64,000 bases of DNA from Streptomyces sp. NRRL WC-3626 (lineage in GTDB: Bacteria > Actinomycetota > Actinomycetes > Streptomycetales > Streptomycetaceae). Below, one piece after another: positions 15,687 through 24,424 of the stretch. The notes under the pieces were generated by a model. It saw nothing but the letters and a program-made list of their open reading frames with translations, was not told the origin of the DNA and did not search any database. Positions within the stretch are counted from its first letter, which is position 1. Each line of letters starts with the position of its first letter. The DNA is taken from the NCBI RefSeq assembly GCF_000718785.1, contig NZ_JOCA01000007.1, forward strand, positions 62,001 through 126,000, in the 5' to 3' direction. A program made the translations under genes and the position numbers.

Positions 15687-18600
15687 TCAGGCGAGTTCCA
15701 CCAGCAGGTCGCCGCCCTCCACCTGCTGGATCCTGTTGATCGCGAGTCGCGCGACCGTGCCGGACTTCGGCGCCGTGATCGCCGCCTCCATCTTCATCGC
15801 CTCGATCGTCGCCACCGTCGCCCCCGCCGCCACCTCGTCCCCCTCGGCGACAGCGAGCGTCACCACGCCCGCGAAAGGCGCCGCGACATGCCCGGCGTTC
15901 CCGCGGTCCGCCTTCTCCGTGACCGGCACGTCCGACGCCGCCGACCGGTCACGGACCTGGATCGGCCGCAGCTGACCGTTCAGCGAGGACATCACCGTCC
16001 GCATGCCCCGCTCGTCCGCCTCCCCCACCGCCTGCAGCTCGATGAGCAGCCGCACACCGGGGTCGAGGTCGACGCCGTACTCGGTGCCCGGCCGCAGCCC
16101 GTAGAAGAAGTCCTTGCTGTCCAGGACGCTGGTGTCACCGAAGGACTGGCGGTGTGTGTCGAACTCCCTTGTGGGACCGGGGAAGAGCAGCCGGTTGAGC
16201 GTCGGCCGGCGGTCCTTCGCCAGTCCGGCCCGGTCCTCGGCGCTCAGCTCCTGCACGGGCTTGGGCTCGGCGCGCCCCCGCAGGGCCTTGCCGCGGAAGG
16301 GCTCGGGCCAGCCCCCGGGGGGTGTGCCCAGCTCGCCGCGCAGGAAGCCGATCACGGAGTCGGGGATGTCGAACCGGTCCGGCTCCCGCTCGAAGTCCTC
16401 CGGGGCCACGCCCGCGCCCACCAGGTGCAGCGCGAGGTCGCCGACCACCTTCGACGAGGGGGTCACCTTCACCAGATGCCCGAGCATCCGGTCGGCGGCG
16501 GCGTACATCGCCTCGATGTCCTCGAAGCGGTCGCCGAGACCGAGGGCGATGGCCTGGGTCCGCAGGTTGGAGAGCTGTCCGCCGGGGATCTCGTGGTGGT
16601 AGACGCGTCCGGTCGGCGAGGCGAGGCCCGCCTCGAAGGGGGCGTAGACCTTGCGGACGCTCTCCCAGTACGGCTCCAGGTCGCCGACGGCCTGGAGGTC
16701 GAGGCCGGTGGGGCGCTCGGAGTGGTCGGTCGCGGCGACGATCGCCGACAGGGACGGCTGTGAGGTGGTGCCCGCCATGGAGGCGACGGCCCCGTCGACC
16801 GCGTCAGCGCCGGCCTGGACCGCGGCGAGGTAGGTGGCCAGCTGGCCGCCCGCGGTGTCGTGGGTGTGCAGGTGGACCGGCAGGTCGAACTCCCGGCGCA
16901 GCGCCGACACCAGCGTCGCCGCCGCGGGCGCCCGCAGCAGGCCCGCCATGTCCTTGACGGCCAGGACGTGGGCGCCGGCCTCGACGATCTGCTCGGCCAG
17001 GCGCAGGTAGTAGTCCAGGGTGTAGAGCCGCTCGGCCGGGTCGGACAGGTCGGCGGTGTAGCACAGGGCCACCTCGGCGACGGCGGTACCGGTCTCGCGT
17101 ACGGCGTCGATGGCGGGCCGCATCTGGGAGACGTCGTTGAGGGCGTCGAAGATGCGGAAGATGTCGATCCCGGTCGCCGCCGCCTCCTGGACGAAGGCGT
17201 CGGTCACCTCGGTGGGGTACGGGGTGTAGCCGACGGTGTTGCGGCCGCGCAGCAGCATCTGGAGGCAGATGTTGGGCACGGCCTCCCTCAGGGCCGCCAG
17301 GCGCTCCCACGGGTCCTCGGCGAGGAAGCGCAGCGCGACGTCGTACGTGGCGCCGCCCCAGCACTCCAGGGAGAGCAGCTCGGGCAGCGTGCGCGCCACG
17401 ACCGGGGCGACGGCGAGGAGGTCCTTGGTGCGGACCCGGGTGGCGAGCAGCGACTGGTGCGCGTCGCGGAACGTGGTGTCGGTGACGCCGATGGTCGGCG
17501 AGGCGCGCAGCCAGTCGGCGAAGCCGGCCGGACCGAGCTCGGCGAGCCGCTGCCGGGAACCGGCCGGCGGTTCCCCGTCGGGCGGTGCGGGCAGCTTGGT
17601 CAACGGGTCGATCAGCTGGGGCCGTTCGCCGTGCGGCTTGTTCACCGTGACGTCGGCGAGGTAGGTGAGCAGCTTGGTGCCGCGGTCGGCGGAGTGCCGG
17701 GCGGTGAGCAGTTCCGGGCGCCGCTCGATGAACGAGGTGGTGACGTGTCCGGCCTGGAAGTCCGGGTCGTCCAGGACCGCTTGCAGGAAGGGGATGTTGG
17801 TGGCGACGCCGCGGATGCGGAACTCGGCCACCGCGCGCCGGGCCCGGCCGACCGCGGCGCCGAAGTCCCGGCCCCGGCAGGTGAGTTTCACCAGCATGGA
17901 GTCGAAGTGGGCGCTGATCTCCGTACCGGCGTGGGTGGTTCCGCCGTCGAGGCGGATGCCGGAGCCGCCGGGCGAGCGGTAGGCGCTGATCCGGCCGGTG
18001 TCCGGGCGGAAGCCGTTGGCGGGGTCCTCGGTGGTGATACGGCACTGGAGCGCGGCGCCGCGCAGGGTGATCGTCTCCTGGGAGAGGCCGAGGTCGGCAA
18101 GGGTCTCGCCGGACGCGATGCGCAGCTGTGCCTGCACCAGGTCGACGTCGGTGACCTCCTCGGTGACCGTGTGCTCGACCTGGATGCGCGGGTTCATCTC
18201 GATGAAGACGTGGTTGCCGTCCCGGTCGAGGAGGAACTCCACCGTGCCGGCGTTGCGGTAGCCGATCCGGCGGGCGAAGTTCACGGCGTCGGCGCAGATG
18301 CGGTCGCGCAGTCCGGGGTCGAGGTTGGGTGCGGGCGCGAGTTCGATCACCTTCTGGTGGCGGCGCTGCACCGAGCAGTCCCGCTCGAACAGGTGAATGA
18401 CGTCGCCCTGTCCGTCGGCGAGGATCTGCACCTCGATGTGGCGGGGTTCGACGACGGCCTTCTCGAGGAACACGGTGGGGTCACCGAACGCGGAGGCCGC
18501 CTCCCGGGACGCCGCCTCGATGGCCTCCCTGAGCTGGGCGGGCTCCTCGACGCGGCGCATGCCGCGCCCGCCGCCGCCCGCGACGGCCTTGACGAACACG

Positions 18601-19061
18601 GGGAAGCCGACGCCGTCGGCGGCTGCCACGAGTTCGTCGACGTCCGTGGAGGGCGCCGAGGAGCCGAGCACCGGTACGCCCGCCTCGCGGGCGGCGGCCA
18701 CGGCGCGCGCCTTGTTGCCGGTCAGCTCCAGGATGTCGGCGCCGGGTCCGACGAAGGTGATGCCGGCCTCCTCGCACGCCCGGGCCAGCTCGGGGTTCTC
18801 GGACAGGAATCCGTAGCCCGGGTAGACGGCGTCGGCACCGGCGCGGCGGGCGGCGCGGACGATCTCCTCGACGGAGAGGTAGGCCCGCACCGGATGTCCC
18901 GCCTCGCCGATCTCGTACGCCTCGTCGGCCTTCAGGCGGTGGAGGGAGTTGCGGTCCTCGTGCGGGAAGACGGCGACGGTTCGGGCGCCCAGTTCGTAGC
19001 CCGCGCGGAACGCCCTGATCGCGATCTCGCCGCGGTTGGCGACCAGCACCTTGCGGAACAT
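15687..19061 (-). CDS. pyc: Pyruvate carboxylase
   Basis: 1124 residues, the usual length of single-chain pyruvate carboxylase. Domains in order: biotin carboxylase about 1-450 (VANRGEIAIRAFRA, ATP-grasp region with GGGGRGMR near 165, and EMNPRIQVEHTVTEE near 290), carboxyltransferase about 520-800 (TFRDAHQSLLATRVRT), PYC/OADA region about 820-1030, and a biotinyl domain whose lysine lies in EAMKMEA near 1090. It makes oxaloacetate from pyruvate, bicarbonate and ATP. The ATG at 19061 has AAGGG 9 nt upstream. It is monocistronic by appearance: hairpins lie on both sides. Confidence 0.96.
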   Translation of the reverse strand: MFRKVLVANRGEIAIRAFRAGYELGARTVAVFPHEDRNSLHRLKADEAYEIGEAGHPVRAYLSVEEIVRAARRAGADAVYPGYGFLSENPELARACEEAGITFVGPGADILELTGNKARAVAAAREAGVPVLGSSAPSTDVDELVAAADGVGFPVFVKAVAGGGGRGMRRVEEPAQLREAIEAASREAASAFGDPTVFLEKAVVEPRHIEVQILADGQGDVIHLFERDCSVQRRHQKVIELAPAPNLDPGLRDRICADAVNFARRIGYRNAGTVEFLLDRDGNHVFIEMNPRIQVEHTVTEEVTDVDLVQAQLRIASGETLADLGLSQETITLRGAALQCRITTEDPANGFRPDTGRISAYRSPGGSGIRLDGGTTHAGTEISAHFDSMLVKLTCRGRDFGAAVGRARRAVAEFRIRGVATNIPFLQAVLDDPDFQAGHVTTSFIERRPELLTARHSADRGTKLLTYLADVTVNKPHGERPQLIDPLTKLPAPPDGEPPAGSRQRLAELGPAGFADWLRASPTIGVTDTTFRDAHQSLLATRVRTKDLLAVAPVVARTLPELLSLECWGGATYDVALRFLAEDPWERLAALREAVPNICLQMLLRGRNTVGYTPYPTEVTDAFVQEAAATGIDIFRIFDALNDVSQMRPAIDAVRETGTAVAEVALCYTADLSDPAERLYTLDYYLRLAEQIVEAGAHVLAVKDMAGLLRAPAAATLVSALRREFDLPVHLHTHDTAGGQLATYLAAVQAGADAVDGAVASMAGTTSQPSLSAIVAATDHSERPTGLDLQAVGDLEPYWESVRKVYAPFEAGLASPTGRVYHHEIPGGQLSNLRTQAIALGLGDRFEDIEAMYAAADRMLGHLVKVTPSSKVVGDLALHLVGAGVAPEDFEREPDRFDIPDSVIGFLRGELGTPPGGWPEPFRGKALRGRAEPKPVQELSAEDRAGLAKDRRPTLNRLLFPGPTREFDTHRQSFGDTSVLDSKDFFYGLRPGTEYGVDLDPGVRLLIELQAVGEADERGMRTVMSSLNGQLRPIQVRDRSAASDVPVTEKADRGNAGHVAAPFAGVVTLAVAEGDEVAAGATVATIEAMKMEAAITAPKSGTVARLAINRIQQVEGGDLLVELA

Positions 19062-19163
19062 TCTCGATCCCTTCAGCCTGCCGGTGACGAAAGACCATCG
19101 TGTCGGTGGCAGGTCCGGTACGCCATGTGAGCCGGGCCACTCACCGTCGGCCCGGCCATGTGG

Positions 19164-19205
19164 TGAGGGGCCACAGGAGGAACGTTTCCTCTCTGTGGCC
19201 CCTCA
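19164..19205 (-). terminator. Strong hairpin downstream of the subtilisin gene
   Basis: Arms of about 19 bp (TGAGGGGCCACAG then GAGGAA, pairing with TTCCTC and CTGTGGCCCCTCA) with a CGT loop and one bulged T. It starts 18 nt beyond the stop codon of the minus-strand protease gene and precedes the pyruvate carboxylase start, isolating the two transcription units. Confidence 0.75.
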
Positions 19206-19222
19206 TGCGTGCCGGCCGCGTC

Positions 19223-20425
19223 CTACTCGGTGACCCTCAGCAGCTTGTTCGGGGTGCCGCTGCCCGGGTTGCCGATCCTGTCGGCGGTGGCCGCGCCGGT
19301 CAGTGCCGTCGCCACGGCCGCCGGACCGGCATCGGGGTGGCCGGCCAGGTACACGGCGGCCGCGCCGGCCACGTGGGGGGAGGCCATGGAGGTGCCGGAT
19401 ATGGTCCTGGTGCCCGTGTCGCTGTCGTTCCAGGCCGAGGTGATGTCGGAGCCGGGCGCGTACAGGTCCACGGCCGTGCCGAAGTTGGAGAAGTCGGACT
19501 GGGCGTCGTCCTTGGTGCTGGAGGCGACGGTGATGGCCTCCGGTACGCGGGCCGGTGAGCCCTGTCCGGCGTCGGCGGACTCGTTGCCGGCCGCGACGGC
19601 GAAGGTGACCCCGGAGGCGATGGCCTTCTGGACCGCCGCGTCGAGGGCCGGGTCGGCGCCGCCGCCCAGGCTCATGTTGGCGACGGAGGGTCCCTTGTGG
19701 TTCTCGGTGACCCAGTCGATGCCGGCGATGACCTGCTCGGTGGTGCCGGAGCCGTTGTCGTCCAGGACTCTGACGGCCACGACATCGGCCTTCTTGGCGA
19801 TGCCGTGCGCCGCGCCGGCGATGGTGGCGGCGACGTGCGTGCCGTGGCCGTTGCCGTCGTCCGCGGTGTCGTCGTCGTCGACGGCGTCGTAGCCGTGGCT
19901 CGCCCGGCCCTCGAAGTCCTGGTGCGTGACGCGTACGCCGGTGTCGATGACGTAGGCGGTGACGCCCTCGCCGGCCTGGTCCGGGTAGGTGTACTTGCCG
20001 TCGCCGGCGGTGTCCTCCTGGTCGACGCGGTCGAGGCCCCAGGACGGGGGGTCGTCCTGGGTGGCGGTGGTGTGGAAGGTGCGGTTGGCGACGACGGCGC
20101 CGACGGCCGGGTCCGCGGCGAGGCGCTTCGCCTCGGCCGCGGAGAGGCCGGTGGCGGCGAAGCCGTCGAGGGCCGCGTCGTAGGAACGGCTGAGTGTGCC
20201 GCCGTACTCCTCGGCCAGGTCCTTCTTGTCGGCGGACGCCGTCCGCGTCTTCTCGTCGAGCAGGACGATGTAGCTGCCGGCGACGGCGCCTTCGGCGTTC
20301 AGGCCGAGGACGGTGCCTTGTGCGGGCTCGGCGGCGTGGGCGGACGACGCTCCGAGCATGGCGGCCGAGACCGCGCACGCGGCGGCGGTGACCTTCAGTG
20401 CGACGGTACGCATCTGATGTGTCAT
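19223..20425 (-). CDS. Secreted subtilisin-family (S8) serine protease
   Basis: About 400 residues. Signal peptide at about 1-31 (LKVTAAACAVSAAMLGASSAHA), inhibitor I9 propeptide at about 48-120 (SYIVLLDEKTRTA through GAVVANRTFH), then the S8 domain. The catalytic triad is visible: Asp in AYVIDTGVRVTHQDF, His in DGNGHGTHVAATIAG, Ser in SGTSMASPHVAGAAA, with oxyanion Asn in AVAAGNESADA. This proteinase-K-like layout is common in Streptomyces exoproteases. The ATG at 20425 follows AGGAGA; the frame to 20581 is only an open extension. It lacks any C-terminal domain. Confidence 0.93.
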   Translation of the reverse strand: MTHQMRTVALKVTAAACAVSAAMLGASSAHAAEPAQGTVLGLNAEGAVAGSYIVLLDEKTRTASADKKDLAEEYGGTLSRSYDAALDGFAATGLSAAEAKRLAADPAVGAVVANRTFHTTATQDDPPSWGLDRVDQEDTAGDGKYTYPDQAGEGVTAYVIDTGVRVTHQDFEGRASHGYDAVDDDDTADDGNGHGTHVAATIAGAAHGIAKKADVVAVRVLDDNGSGTTEQVIAGIDWVTENHKGPSVANMSLGGGADPALDAAVQKAIASGVTFAVAAGNESADAGQGSPARVPEAITVASSTKDDAQSDFSNFGTAVDLYAPGSDITSAWNDSDTGTRTISGTSMASPHVAGAAAVYLAGHPDAGPAAVATALTGAATADRIGNPGSGTPNKLLRVTE

Positions 20426-20719
20426 GAAGAGGGATCTCCTCGTCAGGTGTGGGGGGTTGACCTCCGGCGCGGGGTCGCGGGGAGGCTGACGAGAAGAGTG
20501 GCCACTTGTCGCGGTCAGATCAATGGGTGGTGCACCGGGTCCGGTCCGCAGCGGCGGCGGATCTCCACAACGTCCGCCCATGCCGGAGCCAACCGACGGG
20601 CAAAAGCCGAGCTGAACGGGGTGCTTGAAGCGCCAACCGCCGGCTGGGCGGGATTGGTGACCATCCCCTCACCCGACCCTCACCGGGGAGGGAGTTTGCC
20701 GCCCCTCGCCCCCCGGGCC

Positions 20720-21565
20720 CTAGCGGAAGAGGGCGGCGTGGCGCCGCGCCCAGTCCGCGAAGGTGCGCGGCGGCCGGCCGGTGATGTCCTCGACGGCGAG
20801 GCCGGCCCGGAGTTCCTCCGGGGTGGGCGCTCCCAGGATGTCGAGCGTGGTGTCGACCACCTCCTCCGGCATGAACTGCCGCATCTGCGCACGGGCTTCG
20901 TCGCGGGTCTGCTCCATGAAGCGGACGGGTTCACCCAGCGCCTGGCCGATGGCCTCGGCCCGCTGCCGGGGCGTGGTGCGGGCCGGGCCGGTCAACTCAT
21001 ACGCGTGGCCGCCGTGCTCGGCGCCGCGCAGGGTGACGGCGGCGACGGCGGCGATGTCGGCCGGGTCGATCGTGGGCAGGCCCACGTCGCCGAACGGTGC
21101 GACGACCGTCCGCCGGGTGCGCACCGGCTCGGCCCAGGCGAGGGCGTTGGAGTGGAAGCCGCCGGGGCGCAGGATCGTCCAGTCCAGGCCCGACTGCCGT
21201 ACGGCGTCCTCGATGGTCCGTGCCACCTGGCCGTGCGAGGCCGATCGCGGCCGGGTGACGACTCCCTGGGAGGACAGCAGGACGACGCGTGCGATACCGG
21301 CGGCCTTGGCGGCATCGAGGACGCCGTGCGGCTCGAGCAGATGCGCACTGGCTCCCCCGTTCTGCAGGAAGAGCGCGCCGGCGCCGTCGAAGACCGCGCG
21401 CAGACTGTCGGTGTCGGTGAGGTCCGCACGCCGGTGGCGCACCCCCTCCGGCACGTCGGCGGCCGAGATCGACCTGGAGGTGGCGGTCACCCGCTCACCG
21501 TCCGCCGCGAGGATACGGACGAGTTCCCGGCCTGCGTTCCCGGTTGCTCCGGTCACCACGAACAT
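20720..21565 (-). CDS. NmrA-like NAD(P)-binding oxidoreductase (QOR2/YtfG type)
   Basis: About 281 residues. The Rossmann motif VTGATGNAGRELVRIL is at the N-terminus, TSRS at position ~31 is typical of NADP-binding members, and LRPGGFHSNALAW lies in the middle. The family includes quinone reductase 2 (E. coli QorB/YtfG) and regulators that sense NADP. ATG 21565 is used because GGGGAG lies just upstream; the frame begins at a TTG 6 nt earlier. It is divergent from an HxlR gene, the same layout as ytfG-ytfH (qorB-qorR), so the two probably form a redox-stress module. Confidence 0.83.
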   Translation of the reverse strand: MFVVTGATGNAGRELVRILAADGERVTATSRSISAADVPEGVRHRRADLTDTDSLRAVFDGAGALFLQNGGASAHLLEPHGVLDAAKAAGIARVVLLSSQGVVTRPRSASHGQVARTIEDAVRQSGLDWTILRPGGFHSNALAWAEPVRTRRTVVAPFGDVGLPTIDPADIAAVAAVTLRGAEHGGHAYELTGPARTTPRQRAEAIGQALGEPVRFMEQTRDEARAQMRQFMPEEVVDTTLDILGAPTPEELRAGLAVEDITGRPPRTFADWARRHAALFR

Positions 21566-21613
21566 GAACAACTCCCCTGTTGATTCGGTGTGGTGGGGAC
21601 GCTAACAGCCTGG

Positions 21614-21645
21614 ATATAGTAGGTACCTAGGAGATAGTGGCTATC
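21614..21645. promoter_or_regulatory. Divergent promoter/operator of the HxlR-oxidoreductase pair
   Basis: Holds the palindrome TAGGTACCTA (21620-21629) followed by GATAG-TGG-CTATC (21633-21645). AT-rich steps of this kind are rare in the window, and the site sits between the two divergent starts, as expected for an HxlR dimer site. Confidence 0.5.
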
Positions 21646-21659
21646 CCGGAGGGGTGCGT

Positions 21660-22052
21660 ATGGCAGGGAACGGGACACGGACGGCGGGCGCCGGGACCCA
21701 CCCCGAAGCGGCGTGCCCCATCAGCCCAGTCGTGGACATCGTGTTCAGCCGGTGGACCACCCCGATCCTGTGGTCGCTGCACACCTACGGCCGGCAGCGT
21801 TTCGTCGAGCTGCAGCGGCGAATCGGCGGGGTCACCCCGAAGGTGCTGACGCAGCGGCTGCGGCAGTTGGAGCGCGACGGCCTGGTCGTGCGCACCTACC
21901 ACCCGGAGGTACCGCCCCGGGTGGAGTACGAGATCAGCGAGCTGGGCCTCAGCCTCGCGCCGCTCTTCGCGCACCTCTCCGAGTGGGCGACGGACAACCT
22001 GGGCAAGGTCGAGCGGGCCCGGCACGTCTACGACACGGACCCCGCCCGCTAG
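21660..22052 (+). CDS. HxlR-family transcriptional regulator
   Basis: About 130 residues. HxlR winged helix: CPISPVVDIVFSRWTTPIL, FVELQRRIGGVTPKVLTQRLRQLERDGLVVR, YEISELGLSLAPLF. A single Cys near residue 15 is at the position often used for redox or electrophile sensing in this family. I chose the ATG at 21660 because CGGAGGGG lies 5-6 nt upstream; the GTG at 21654 falls inside that site. It probably represses the divergent oxidoreductase gene. Confidence 0.87.
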   Translation: MAGNGTRTAGAGTHPEAACPISPVVDIVFSRWTTPILWSLHTYGRQRFVELQRRIGGVTPKVLTQRLRQLERDGLVVRTYHPEVPPRVEYEISELGLSLAPLFAHLSEWATDNLGKVERARHVYDTDPAR

Positions 22053-22214
22053 GCGTACGGACGCGCAGGGTTGTTCACGCGGCCATCACGGTGGGACAGG
22101 AGGACCTCCGCGCGGTGAAGACTCGGCACCTCCACCACACCGGAGGCCTTTGTCTGATCAAGCCCCACCGGCGTTGCCAACGCTCGCGATCACTACACCT
22201 GAGGGGCGGCCGGC

Positions 22215-22541
22215 TCAGGCCTGGCCCGTTTCGAAGTGGGAGATGCGGCCGTCGTCGTCGACGGTGAAATTCCAGCGGGTGCGCATCTCGCCCCAGGTGT
22301 CGTTGGAGTAGCGGGCGAGGAGGCGGCGGCCGGCGGCGGACTCGTTGTCGACCTCCATATGGCCGTGGGAGGAGAAGATCTCCCGGTCGATCCAGTCGGC
22401 GAGGTCACGCTCGGAGCCGTCGTCCGCCATGGTGGCGTCCGGCGTGAGAAGCGCCAGGAAGCCCTCCCGGTCGTGGTTGTTCACGGCCAGGACGAAGGCG
22501 CGGACGGCGGGGTCGCTGAGGCGGGTGCTCTGAATCGTCAT
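22215..22541 (-). CDS. SnoaL-like (NTF2-fold) small protein
   Basis: About 108 residues. AVRAFVLAVNNHDREGFLALLTPDA-type start and the RWNFTVDDDGRISHFETGQA end are typical of SnoaL/ketosteroid-isomerase-like cone folds. Many are of unknown function or are polyketide cyclase relatives; nothing here points to polyketide synthesis. Start ATG 22541; no strong ribosome site is visible. Divergent from the DoxX-like gene with 123 nt between. Confidence 0.72.
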   Translation of the reverse strand: MTIQSTRLSDPAVRAFVLAVNNHDREGFLALLTPDATMADDGSERDLADWIDREIFSSHGHMEVDNESAAGRRLLARYSNDTWGEMRTRWNFTVDDDGRISHFETGQA

Positions 22542-22664
22542 GTCTGCAGCGTCGTACCGGCCGCCGGGCCGCGCCACCCGCGTCACCCGAACGGCAACCG
22601 GTGGCGCGCCGGGCCCGTGCCGGGGGTGGGACGGTGGGGCGAAGCCATCGCTCCGGGAGACGAC

Positions 22665-23210
22665 GTGACCTGTGACGACCGACGTGATCTGGGACTGCTG
22701 CTGCTCCGCCTGGGGACGGGCGGGGTGCTCGCGGCGCACGGTGCGCAGAAGCTGTTCGGCTGGTTCGGCGGTGGCGGCATCGAGGGCACGGGCCAGTTCA
22801 TGGAGTCCCTCGGCTATGTGCCCGGCCGGGCCAGTGCCACGGCGGCGGGCCTCGCCGAGGCCGGCGGGGGTGTGCTGCTCGCGCTCGGTCTCGCCACCCC
22901 GGCGGCGGGCGCGGCGGCGGCCGGTGCGATGGCGGGCGCGTCCGCCGTGCACGCGCCCAACGGCTTCTTCAACCAGGAGGGCGGCTTCGAGTACGCCGCG
23001 TCTCTCGGCCTGACGGCCGCCGGGCTCGCCGTCACCGGTCCCGGCCGGCTCTCCCTGGACCACGCCTTCGGCCACGCGGTCAACCGGAGCTGGATGGTCC
23101 CGGTGGCCTTCGCGGCGGCCGCGGCGGCCACGACCATGGCGGTCGGCGAGCGGGTCAGGCGGCTGCGGAAGGCCAGGGAGGGCGAGCAGGAGGCGTTGTT
23201 CGAGGAGTAG
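22665..23210 (+). CDS. DoxX-family membrane protein
   Basis: About 181 residues. The DoxX pattern LLLRLGTGGVLAAHGAQKLFGWFGGGG is at the N-terminus and three further hydrophobic segments follow, ending in a basic tail (ERVRRLRKAREGEQ). I chose GTG 22665 because GGGAG lies about 7 nt upstream and DoxX proteins start just before LLLLR. DoxX relatives take part in thiol/redox or quinone-linked functions, which fits the neighbouring HxlR-controlled reductases, but no specific role can be assigned. Confidence 0.8.
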   Translation: MTCDDRRDLGLLLLRLGTGGVLAAHGAQKLFGWFGGGGIEGTGQFMESLGYVPGRASATAAGLAEAGGGVLLALGLATPAAGAAAAGAMAGASAVHAPNGFFNQEGGFEYAASLGLTAAGLAVTGPGRLSLDHAFGHAVNRSWMVPVAFAAAAAATTMAVGERVRRLRKAREGEQEALFEE

Positions 23211-23228
23211 CGCGGCGCGCCGTCGGGC

Positions 23229-23600
23229 TCAGCAGCCCGTCTGGCCCTTGCAGGCCTCGCCGTCGGGCAGGTGTGTCTCGGCCCACCTGCCGAGTTCCTG
23301 GAGTGCCGGTCCCAGCGCCGCGCCCGACTCGGTCAGCCGGTAGGAGACGCGCAGCGGCGGTCCCTCGTCGACCTCACGGACCAGGAGCCCGGCGGCGCCC
23401 AGTTCGGTGAGCCGGTCGGAGAGCATGCGCTCACTGATGCCCGGGACGGCCCGGCGCAGATCGGCGAAGTACGCCGGCTGCTCCACCAGCACGGCCACGA
23501 TCGGCCCCGTCCAGCGCTTTCCCAGCAGCTGGAAGACACGCGTGATGCCACCGTCCACGCGCTTGCATGCCTCTGCCTCGTGCACCTGCTCGACCGCCAT
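23229..23600 (-). CDS. HxlR-family transcriptional regulator (redox type)
   Basis: 123 residues. CKRVDGGITRVFQLLGKRWTGPIVAVL and FADLRRAVPGISERMLSDRL are the HxlR winged helix. Cys residues lie near position 12 and at the C-terminus (GEACKGQTGC). The N-terminal Cys is placed like the sensing Cys of YodB/HypR. Divergent from the azoreductase gene, which in Bacillus is a known target class of YodB, so repression relieved by quinones or diamide is a reasonable inference. Confidence 0.86.
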   Translation of the reverse strand: MAVEQVHEAEACKRVDGGITRVFQLLGKRWTGPIVAVLVEQPAYFADLRRAVPGISERMLSDRLTELGAAGLLVREVDEGPPLRVSYRLTESGAALGPALQELGRWAETHLPDGEACKGQTGC

Positions 23601-23731
23601 GCCCTCAGGGTACTACCCCCGTGCAAGGGGATGAAAAAAAGTAAGCACCTGTGTTATTCATAGTCGAGTACGAATTCTTAGCGGCGGCGCGATGGCGTCT
23701 CCGCCCCTTCACCCATGGGAGAAAGCCCCAG
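23601..23731. promoter_or_regulatory. Divergent promoter region, HxlR gene / azoreductase gene
   Basis: 131 nt, unusually A/T-rich (GGATGAAAAAAAGTAAG, GTACGAATTCTTAG). It has GTACTAC and AGTAAGC elements reminiscent of TACT/AGTA half sites of YodB-type operators. No single clear palindrome can be fixed by eye. Confidence 0.4.
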
Positions 23732-24382
23732 ATGGCCACCCTTCTGCACATCGACTCCTCCGTCTTCCCGGCGGCCGGTTCCGCGTCCCGCGCCGTGGCG
23801 GAGACCTTCCGCAAGGCCTGGGAGGAGCAGCACCCCGAGGGCACGGTGATCTACCGCGACCTCGCCACGGACCCCGTTCCGCACCTCACCGCCGACGCCC
23901 ACACGGCGGGCTTCGCGGACCCTTCCGCCCACACTCCCGAACAGGCCGCGGTCTTCGCCGAGCGCCTGAAGCTGATCGAGGAGCTGGAGGCGGCGGACGC
24001 CGTGCTGATCGGCGCCCCGATGTACAACTTCACGATCCCCTCGACGCTCAAGGCGTGGCTGGACAACGTGATCCTGGTGGGCCGCACCGCGGGTGACAGC
24101 CCCTCCGTCAAGGGCACCCCGGTCACCGTGGTCGCCAGCCGGGGCGGCTCCTACGCGCCCGGCACCCCGCGCGAGGGCTACGAGTACGTGCAGAACTATC
24201 TGAGCGCGGTGCTGGGGGACATGCTCGGTCTCGAGGCCGACTTCATCGTCCCGGAGCTGACCATGGCCCCGCAGGTTCCGGCGATGGCCGAGCTGGTCCC
24301 GCTCTTCGAGAGCTCCCGCGAGCGCGCGCACCAGGACGCGACCGTCAAGGCCAAGACCCTCGCCGAGCGGCTGGCGGCGTAA
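23732..24382 (+). CDS. azoR: FMN-dependent NADH azoreductase / quinone reductase
   Basis: About 216 residues of flavodoxin-like fold. SSVFPAAGSASRAVAETF binds the FMN phosphate; GAPMYNFTIPSTLKAWLDNVI is the AzoR signature near residue 95, and SRGGSYAPGTPREGYEYVQNYL follows. It reduces azo bonds and quinones by two electrons using NADH. The ATG at 23732 has GGGAGAAAG upstream; the open frame from 23651 is the promoter region. Its HxlR partner gene is divergent, so induction by quinones or electrophiles is likely. Confidence 0.9.
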   Translation: MATLLHIDSSVFPAAGSASRAVAETFRKAWEEQHPEGTVIYRDLATDPVPHLTADAHTAGFADPSAHTPEQAAVFAERLKLIEELEAADAVLIGAPMYNFTIPSTLKAWLDNVILVGRTAGDSPSVKGTPVTVVASRGGSYAPGTPREGYEYVQNYLSAVLGDMLGLEADFIVPELTMAPQVPAMAELVPLFESSRERAHQDATVKAKTLAERLAA

Positions 24383-24417
24383 CCCGGCCGCGCCCGGCCG
24401 CGCCCGGCCGCGCCCGG
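24383..24417. repeat. 3.5 copies of a 10-bp tandem repeat (CCCGGCCGCG)
   Basis: Identical decamers at 24383, 24393 and 24403 plus a half copy, filling the 42-nt gap between convergent genes. The repeat can fold into alternative GC hairpins, so it may serve as a terminator. Copy number is likely variable between strains. Confidence 0.7.
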
Positions 24418-24424
24418 GGCCGGG

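Noticed and set aside
24383..24417. Short tandem repeats as a possible CRISPR array
   Set aside because: The unit is 10 bp without spacers, so it is a simple GC-rich tandem repeat.
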